The notes below the pieces were generated by a model. The model had not been told where the DNA came from, made no database searches, and saw only the letters and a list, made by a program, of their open reading frames with translations. Positions 56,854 through 64,000 of a DNA stretch of 64,000 nt are shown here, in pieces. Each line of letters starts with the position of its first letter. Within the stretch, counting starts at the first letter, position 1. Location of the stretch: the NCBI GenBank assembly GCA_032433595.1, contig JASWJB010000089.1, forward strand, positions 62,001 to 126,000. The letters run 5' to 3'. Source of the stretch: Conoideocrella luteorostrata. Taxonomy: Eukaryota > Ascomycota > Sordariomycetes > Hypocreales > Clavicipitaceae. The position numbers and the translations under genes are program-made.

Positions 56854-57332
56854 CAGCCCACGTGAATTCAATCCCGTCACCCTAGAGGATCTATTCCGCC
56901 CACACAATATGAGAAAAAAACAAGGCGCAGGTGGTTATACTTGATCACACCAGGAAGAAATTGTGCAAACTTGCTAGGAGTAGGATAAGAAGTTGATGTC
57001 TCCTATTCGATTGAATCTTCATCCTAAGGATGTAATCATTTATTTGGCAAACAAGCCGCTCAAATCTCACTGCATAATGTGCGCTAAAGCCCATGATGCA
57101 TGAGAAGATTATACAAGACCAAAATTCATTATACATTGCATACGCCCCTTGAAAACATTAATATTGCGCCATATGTCTATAAGCCCCGAACAAACCCGGT
57201 TTGTAACACTTCCTTGTGGTTCAAACGAATGCGATTGTAGAGGCTTGGTTAGTTAAGCCCCAGAGTGCGTTACAATTCCTCATAACTTATGGCAGCCTGT
57301 CCCCAGCTGCTTGACGTCAAATCGCTGCTCTG

Positions 57333-57872
57333 TCATAACTTTCTCAGCCCGACCCAGCTTCGAGGATGTGATGTGCGGTCCAATAAAGGCGAACTAGGCG
57401 GACTGCGTTTCCTCTTGAGCCATCCTGAAGAGAAGCGCTGGCTAAACGACCGATGCCTATTGAGTGGCTTGTCCATAATTGTTGGCAAAAGCGTGTCATA
57501 ACCCCCCAGAATTTTTTCGAGGTGGGACATGTCATGTAATTGACAGACGGTCTGCTCTGCTTGTTTCGCAGTTGCATCACACTCCTCGAATGGTAAGGGA
57601 GGCAAACTCCGTAAGCGCCAATCTGGGTCTCTGGGAGCATCCTTTGGGGCAGTAGACTTTTGCTGTGTCGTCCTGCCCCTCGTGGATTGGCCTCTTGCCA
57701 GTTCCTGCACGATTGTGTGGTAGGCGCCTGGAGTTGTTGCTTCCCCATCGGTATCACATGAGTTCTTGACTGCTAAATATGTTAGAGCTGACCAGGTTGC
57801 AGGATTTATTTCGACATGTACGCACCAATACCTTTTGTATCTGGCACAGATGTGTGCGGGCAAGTTTTGCAT
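57333..57872 (-). CDS. Hypothetical ORF of 179 residues
   Basis: Continuous minus-strand frame from ATG 57872 (MQNLPAHICARYKRYWCVHV) to 57333; it is open further upstream to at least 57971. The composition is protein-like, with DPDWRLRSLPPLPFEECDAT, then TVCQLHDMSHLEKILGGYD, and a basic Ser/Pro-rich end (FSSGWLKRKRSPPSSPLLDR). No domain or family is recognised. An alternative frame overlaps, so the call is uncertain; a missing upstream exon is possible. Confidence 0.35.
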   Translation of the reverse strand: MQNLPAHICARYKRYWCVHVEINPATWSALTYLAVKNSCDTDGEATTPGAYHTIVQELARGQSTRGRTTQQKSTAPKDAPRDPDWRLRSLPPLPFEECDATAKQAEQTVCQLHDMSHLEKILGGYDTLLPTIMDKPLNRHRSFSQRFSSGWLKRKRSPPSSPLLDRTSHPRSWVGLRKL

Positions 57873-59414
57873 GGTGGCGGCAGCGGCGGAAGAGGCTTCG
57901 TTGCATAGAATCCAACGTCGTGCCTTAGATATACGGACCAAGCCATGGCTAATTTTGGCAGCGGAGTGCAAATTCCTTACTCAAGTGAGTGTTTCTCAAA
58001 CGTTTTCAGGACGGGGTATACGGCTTTATAACTACAAAACAAAACCAATACCTGGGAAATAAGACTGGTTGGACGCTTACTTGAAACGCATTTTTCGTTG
58101 TTATTTGTGACTATCTGTGGTGGACGTTCTGGGGTATGGAGGAGGCGATTGCCAAATCGAGCAATAAACCCTCCGGCATGAAAAGCTAACTAAGCCACTG
58201 TGCTGCCTTCTAGAAGACGAAAACTCGGACTGACCGATGGAATTTAGCGAGCAACCAGTAGTTTAAACCTTTTTTCGGATAACTTTGGAGCATTTTCTGG
58301 CACAATGCATGATAGAGCTGTTTCAAGATTGCCAAGCGTGTGTGGCCATTGTCGGGGTTGTGAGGGCAAAAGCCTAGCGGCACCAACCAAATCGTGTTAC
58401 AAGTCGAGTCATGGCACTCTGGTGGGAGCACACAGCAAGCTCCTCCATAACGTGACCACGCTATTTTTACCGAGGTTGTTTATGGAATTAGCCCTATGCG
58501 GCGGCCTCTTACAGATCAGATGAAGATGTAACAGTCTGCAGAGAGCCCGAAACATGTGGCGCACTGCTTATGTTCGCACAGACAGCGAGCTTTCACGTAC
58601 ACCACCAAGAGGCCACAAATTAGGCAATGGGAATGGTCATTTTTATCTGATCCATCGTCTTAACGTCTTACGATCTCAGCCAAGGTTCTGACGCAGGATG
58701 TGAAGATCTTCCGAAGTGCTTGGGATTCTCCACGCCTGGAACAGTCACCAGTAGCATTCTGTGTAGCACAATCTTCATTAATTACGAATTTTCAGTTAAT
58801 GTCGCACGCCGAATCACATTTCGCCTTCAGATCCTCGCATGGAGTGTATTGTCCTTCGGATCCTGTAGCAAGCAGACCGTATTTTCATATCCAAAAATGT
58901 ATTCATTGAGTCCCAAGTTATTCGCTTCATCTCAAACTATGCCAAAGCTTGAAGCCAATGCAGCCAATAACTATCTGGATACCGAGGATACTGGGTGTCA
59001 ACCACCAACAGTAGCCGCAGATCATTAAGTAGCCACACCTGACGAACAGCGCAGGTATTTATAGACTTCAAAGGAACTACGTCAGGGGGTCACACCAAAC
59101 ATAATACTCCGCTTCCCGCTCTCCAGACGCTCGAGAGGAAGTAGTGCAAGTGTAATATAAGTTGAATAAACATTGTTTCTCTACATCCTACAGTCTATAT
59201 AGAAAACAGAGCCCGTGCAAATAAATCTGCTTCACAGAAGCGTGTAGTTACATGATTGCGACAACAGATAAGAATACCAGAATGAACGCTCAGTACAAAT
59301 CCTCTAACTCTCCGTAATATAACTAGACGAGGTCAGCTTTGGTGTCTTGGAAAGTCAATTCCGAAAAAAAAAAAAGTAGTGGGCATATGCTTACCAGTTA
59401 TCCAAGAAACCCCT
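57873..59414. other. Intergenic, 1.5 kb
   Basis: Mixed composition. A 102-codon plus ORF (58720-59028) ends in a protein-like stretch (EANAANNYLDTEDTGCQPPT) but has no ATG of its own start and no domain; it may be a relic. Nothing else is supported. Confidence 0.45.
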
Positions 59415-59720
59415 TTACATATTGCGCTTGCTGATGCGTTGTCGCTCAAACATCATGTGGTGCTGAGTTTGACGCTTCATAATAGATTGAATCTTCATCT
59501 CCAGCTCCCGAATGATCTCCCGTAGTTGGTTGCACTCGATGCGGCGCGTTTCTGCCAATACCCGACAGTATTCGACCATTTCAAGCTGCTGGCAGATGTT
59601 GGGAACGTATTCCGGACTTGATGGAGGCGTGTTAGGGTCCATCTGAGTGAATCCCATGTCCAAAGGGAGAGCGGGCTGGAGAGCAGGAGCAGGAGTAGCT
59701 GGGCTTGATTCTGTGTTCAT
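59415..59720 (-). CDS. Small coiled-coil protein, unknown function
   Basis: Single exon, 101 residues, ATG at 59720. The first 40 residues are Pro, Ala, Ser, Thr rich (PATPAPALQPALP, TPPSSPEYVP). The rest forms one long predicted helix with heptad-like spacing: CQQLEMVEYCRVLAETRRIE, then CNQLREIIRELEMKIQSIMK, ending in a basic Met/Arg tail. That looks like a leucine-zipper-type dimerisation segment without an attached basic DNA-binding region. It could be a dimerisation partner or inhibitor of a bZIP factor, which is speculation. Three tandem 10-mers lie 46 bp upstream of the start. No signal peptide. Confidence 0.5.
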   Translation of the reverse strand: MNTESSPATPAPALQPALPLDMGFTQMDPNTPPSSPEYVPNICQQLEMVEYCRVLAETRRIECNQLREIIRELEMKIQSIMKRQTQHHMMFERQRISKRNM

Positions 59721-59765
59721 TATGACTTAGATTAAAATGAGGCTTTTTGTGTCAAGCGGACTGAG

Positions 59766-59795
59766 GTGATGCGGTGTGATGCGGTGTGATGCAGT
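59766..59795. repeat. Three tandem 10-mers GTGATGCGGT
   Basis: Copies at 59766, 59776 and 59786 (last one GTGATGCAGT) followed by related GTGAATGTGA units, upstream of the coiled-coil gene. Confidence 0.85.
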
Positions 59796-62147
59796 GTGAA
59801 TGTGAGGGTGATTGTGAATGTGAAGGTGTTTTGATTAGAGGACAGATGTAATTTCAACTAGCATTGACGATGCTCTTATATATTCATCCGCATCGACATT
59901 AATACATCGGCATGCCCTATGCTGAGCAAAGACCGCACGGCGGTACTATTAGGCCGCAGGAATTGACAATGCGTAGAGTTGTTTATGCCTTGACGTTGAT
60001 GCAGGCAAGCCCGTTGTCGAGACTGACTCGCTGTGGTCTGAGCTTGAGAACTCCGAGCTGAGCAAGTAAAGAATGAAAATATTATGCGCCGGAACCTTAA
60101 GCTGGAAAGAAGTCCGATAAACCAAATCAGATTTTCCGCGTACGATCGAAGCAGCTCCTTGTGGAACAGAGTAAGGATCCGGTGCTCCGGTAAATTTAGG
60201 TGACTCGCTCGACCGTCTCATTCAAGAGCTTTACTAGGAGGTTGTCATCTCGACTTCTCAAACATGCGTGAGCAAAAAAAACGCTGAGACTGTTGGCGGA
60301 CGAACGTGGTTTGGCCAGGGGTCGGGCTGCGATCTCTCGATTAATCTCCGATCGCCGGCTGTCATTGGAAGATCTTTCCATCAACGTACCTTAATGAACT
60401 GGACATCTGTCTAGTTTAGATGACGTGGGCATGGTTTTCATGCCACATGCTATGGGGCGAGTTTCAGGACCGGGCGTGGGCTTGGATTAACCTCCCAGAA
60501 CAAACGGCATCGGAATGAGCGGAAAGCTGAACTGTGGTGAGGCTGTATGAGCTTATCGTCCGGTCGATCATGATGCAGCGGGCATGATCGGCCAGCCCAC
60601 AATCGGAAGCAGTTTAGTTTAGTTCTGCACAAATATAGCCCTTACTTGAAACAATGATCAATTATCGGCCGACGCCGCAATATTGCCAGCCTAGCAGTAA
60701 GGTGCTTTGGAGTGCCAAGTCTTGGCATGTACAACCCCAGACTATATCGGGGCTCGTGTTCTCCAGGAACGGCAAAACAAATACTAGCTGTGCTGTCAGA
60801 AATGTGGACAGTTTCTGTGGTTCAATCCGCAGCAGCTCGCAGAGCACCCTGAGAGTCTGCTGTAGATTAAAAAAAAAGAGGGCAAAAAAGAAAGCCGAAT
60901 CGAGGTAAAACAGGACGGGCAGAAAATCCGCAAACCTTAATTGAGCTGTTGTAGGTCGGTCCTTCTTTTTCCTTTCCAATTTTTTTTTTTTTCGCTTGTT
61001 CTTTTTTTAACAGAGAAACCGTTTGATATACACTTTTTCGGCGATCTACTCTGATGTTGATTGACAGATGGCATTATTTTTCGATGCATAGACGCAGCCG
61101 GGAAAACCCACACAACCATGAACCCTACAGCCAAGTTGCGCGGTGGCCGACGAACTATTAAAACTTGCTGATAACGGGATTCGCAAACGGAAGCATAAGT
61201 GGATCTTGCTGCTTCAACTTGGACTTTAATTTTTGACAGGCCGTCAGTCAAGGATCTATCCCCGTCCACAAGAGCCTCAATGAGCCTAGCCACCCAACTC
61301 ACCGGAGCCAAGGCCAGCCAAACTGCATTGGCACGGGTTTCAGGGACCGAGCTAAAATGGAATAACAATGGATGCAATGCCGCCGCAGCAGGCAATGACG
61401 GATTCGCTGGGCTTGTCGTGCCTTGGCACACGGCCATATTTCGCACTGCTATTGACGTGATCCAATTTGTCTCTGACATGGAGTGCGCGCAGAGAGGCTC
61501 GCGCTCCTAGAGGGCTCGCGCTCTTATCGGCCCTGGAGTGGACGCGCTGGGCTTGAAACTTCAAGACAATAACTTTACAGCGCTGGTGATTATGCCATTC
61601 AGAATGTGGCCGAGTTCAGAATGCGGCCCTAGTCTAGCATAGTTTGTCGCGACGGAATAATGCACGGGTCGAGCGAGACAGGAGCGGTTTTCTTCACTTA
61701 CGTAGAGGGTGAGCAACAGGCAGGATCTTGTTTTATTTTATTTTATTTACTTGATTGTCTTTTTAATTGCAATGGGGTTTACGAAATGTCGACTACTGAG
61801 GATTTCGCCCGGCACCAGTACCAAGGAAGAGCCATCATCCCGCCGGGCCTATTTATAATCACGGTGGCGCTGGGGTTGTTGTCCGGGGATCCAGGTCGGC
61901 GCTGTCAACCAGACTGTCGGTGCTGTGGCGCTGATGCGATGTACCAGACGTACATAACGGTATATATTAACTACTAAAACTCTGTCCGTCCAAGCGTGTC
62001 ACAGTATACGGTGGTCCCGGTGATGCACTCACTCTGCATGAAGCAACAACGGTGCCGCAGTGACTCATGTCCTTCATGAACGCGTGAATTGCAACGGTTT
62101 CTACAGAGACAGAGGGCATCGCAACTTGCTTGGTGCCGGTTTAATTA

Positions 62148-62192
62148 CCTTTTTTTGGTTCACCTTTTTTTGGTTCACCTTTTTTTTTTTGG
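62148..62192. repeat. Tandem CCTTTTTTTGGTTCA
   Basis: Two perfect 15-mers at 62148 and 62163, then a partial third copy with an expanded T-run. Confidence 0.85.
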
Positions 62193-62735
62193 GCATTCCT
62201 TTTCCTTCTTGGCTGTCTGCGGCTAACTTGCCATAGCTAGGACAATGTCTTGCCAAGATCGAATGCGCGCCGCTGGATGCCAAAGAAGGCAATGCTGCGA
62301 TGACTCGCGCTGCCCGCCAGGATGCGCCACGATGAGCGTCGACATAGCTCTGCTGCAATAAATAAAGCCACCGTACTGGTCGCCGTAACATGCATCCCGT
62401 TTTTTCCGATATTACGTCCACTTTGACAGGAATACTTTAAATCTCTTGTGGCCTGTCATCAGCGTCGTAAACGCGCCAGATCAATCTTGCGCCCAAGAAG
62501 CATCAAACGTTACATTGAAACGAAATTAAGAAAATCGGACATTATTTCGTCCAAAGGTAAGCCACTGCCGGGCGGAATCCGCGATGTGTGAAAGACAAGA
62601 GAATATAAATCCACCGGTTCGAATGGTTTCAGTGAACCTTCTGCGTCTGTACTTGTCCATTTTCGTTTTCTCGTGTACATTTTCGTGTCATTCGTTTCCG
62701 GACGGACTCGCCACCGCCTCTATCCATTGGGAATT

Positions 62736-63893
62736 ATGAACGTAGTCTTGCTGTTTCTCGGACTGACCGCGTCAATTGCGCAGGCTGTGCCTCTCGAGCC
62801 TGCTGCACCTCCCGGATCCATTGCGCTGCAACTCCTCGATACCTTTGCTCGATATGCGACGGCAGCCTACTGTGTCGGCGTGAAAGATGCGCTAAGCCCA
62901 GGGAAAGTATGCGAGATCGGAAGACGCGATGCCTGCGGCGCTCTCTGGGACGCCACCGCTGTTTTGGAGCTCAAGGGAAATCATACCATCACCGGCAATG
63001 TCGCGGTCAACCCGAGCCAGCGGCTTATTGTAGTCAGTTTCCGAGGAACAGCCATGTCAAGTTTCCGGGATATCATGAGCGATCTAAAAATTTGCCCGAG
63101 AGAGCCCAGGCTTTTCGGTGACGTTCTCAGATGGGTCATCGAGGCACTTTGTGGCATGCTACCGCAGTACGTCACCTAATGCCGAGCTACACTGCGAGGC
63201 ACAACTTGAGATACACTTCCTAAAACGATTCACAGGACCCCCGACGATGCAAGCGATCCCGTGTTGCCCCTCTGTCCCAACTGCCGCGTCCACACCGGCT
63301 TCTGGACTGCCTTCCGGGGTGTCAAGGCTGATATGCTAGCAGCCGTCAAGGAGCAGCAGGCGAAAAACCCTGGCTTCTCTGTCGTGACGACAGGCCACTC
63401 GCTCGGCGGAGCTGTTGCCACCATTGCCGGCGCGTATCTTCGCAAGAGCGGTATCAGCACGGACATCTACACATTTGGCTCCCCGCGCGTTGGCGACGAA
63501 GCTTTCGCAGCCTTTGTTTCTGGACAAAGCGAGGGGAAGACCTTCCGCATAACCAACGCCGCTGATCCCATTACCGTCTCGCCCGGCATAGCTGCGGGAT
63601 ACGCGCATACCTCACCTGAGATCTGGTTCCCTGATGGCCTTGATAAGCCAGAGACGATGCAGCAATGCATTGGGTTTGGAAACACCAACTGCAGTGCGCA
63701 GTACCTGTTTAGTCTGGGGCGTATTAGCGATCATTATGGCTTCAAGTATGCCAAAGGCTTCGTTGCGTGCCCACCCGCCACCGACGATGGAAGAAGAGAA
63801 GATCCTAGCCTGCCCGACCTTTCACAACAAGACGTCCATGAGTGGAAAAGCCTCGGCATATTGGATAATAGCACCGTTCCTACTACAGGCTAA
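62736..63893 (+). CDS. Secreted class 3 (fungal-type) lipase
   Basis: Two exons, join(62736..63166,63236..63893), 362 residues. The 69-nt intron (GTACGT...TTCACAG) rejoins in frame: LPQ|TPDDAS. A signal peptide (MNVVLLFLGLTASIAQA) is followed by a short propeptide-like stretch. Ser hydrolase motif TGHSLGGAVAT has the nucleophile at S199; Asp254 in NAADPITV and His310 in ISDHYGFKY complete the triad. VVSFRGTAMSSFRD supplies the oxyanion region. The family includes Rhizomucor and Aspergillus lipases and feruloyl esterase A, so triacylglycerol or feruloyl ester hydrolysis are both possible; lipase is more likely from the length. Probably secreted and used to free fatty acids outside the cell. 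Ends 107 bp before the window edge. Confidence 0.9.
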
Positions 63894-64000
63894 CGCGGGC
63901 CCAGATGCAGGCCCATTGCGGATTACATGTCCTCCCGGAGATCGTTTTCGTGCGCTTTATGTGTAAAGAGTATTGTAGTATTGTAGCGTCTAATAGTAAT
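63894..64000 (+). other. Lipase 3' flank at window end
   Basis: 107 bases after the stop codon with nothing distinctive. Confidence 0.6.

Larger units (their letters stand above)
54960..57332. other. Gene-poor region with repeat copies
   Basis: No supported gene. Contains repeat copies B and C (56.27-56.85 kb) and a G-run at about 56113-56128. ORFs are short. Confidence 0.55.
59721..62735. other. Intergenic, 3 kb
   Basis: No supported gene. A 180-codon minus ORF (60937-61479) overlaps a 103-codon plus ORF (61199-61510); neither shows a recognisable domain. T-rich runs near 60980-61010 and a tandem repeat at 62148-62192 are present. The last 150 bases precede the lipase start. Confidence 0.5.

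Noticed and set aside
60937..61510. Overlapping ORFs of 180 (minus) and 103 (plus) codons
   Set aside because: Each is partly a mirror of the other, and neither has a recognisable motif or clear splice continuation.
1..64000. CRISPR arrays, bacterial operons or ribosome binding sites
   Set aside because: Introns, gene structure and gene families show fungal nuclear DNA; no regularly spaced repeat array was seen.

Overview
The window looks like nuclear DNA of a filamentous ascomycete (Pezizomycotina). Most genes carry short introns (42-120 nt) with GTANGT-type donors and YAG acceptors, the intergenic regions are long, and the proteins are typically fungal: CFEM, HsbA-like, WOPR regulator, UstYa/DUF3328, CYP52-type P450, Lys9 and Sec11. 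The mix of secreted proteases, lipase, hydrophobin-like surface proteins and an alkane-type P450 fits a Sordariomycete, perhaps a hypocrealean insect- or plant-associated fungus. That placement is inference; no marker gene fixes the species.

Layout. 1-3.3 kb: the 3' part of an ankyrin-repeat gene, followed by two related small membrane-helix proteins, one of them truncated. 3.3-10.5 kb: mostly intergenic, with one UDP-glycosyltransferase. 10.5-17.8 kb: a secretion island with a CFEM protein, two divergent HsbA-like proteins, a new 92-residue CxxC protein and a pepsin-type protease. 20.4-36.7 kb: the housekeeping core, with LYS9, a diverged UstYa-like protein, a BTB protein, a multi-pass membrane gene broken by one stop codon, a CsbD-like stress protein, SEC11, a tRNA-Lys with an intron, a conserved unknown protein and a Mn-type cation diffusion facilitator. 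38.9-40.5 kb: a CYP52-like P450. 40.5-47.8 kb: about 7.2 kb without a convincing gene, ending at a WOPR (Gti1/Pac2) regulator. 48.9-53.5 kb: mostly AT-rich, gene-poor DNA. 53.5-55 kb: a secreted M43 metalloprotease with an unusual Asn/Gly/Asp-rich tail. 55-62.7 kb: gene-poor, with degenerate repeats and two unknown ORFs. 62.7-63.9 kb: a secreted class 3 lipase.

The genes do not form one obvious pathway. The shared theme is extracellular nutrition and surface interaction (two proteases, lipase, two HsbA-like proteins, CFEM, CYP52), placed around a few conserved housekeeping loci. Three signals run across the window: a strongly over-represented 9-mer TACTCCGTA (14 copies, all in intergenic DNA outside the genes called here), a diverged dispersed repeat shared between about 17.8-18.4 kb and 56.3-56.9 kb, and AT-rich gene-poor blocks. 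All coordinates of spliced genes were derived by hand from splice signals and reading-frame continuity; none were tested against transcripts.
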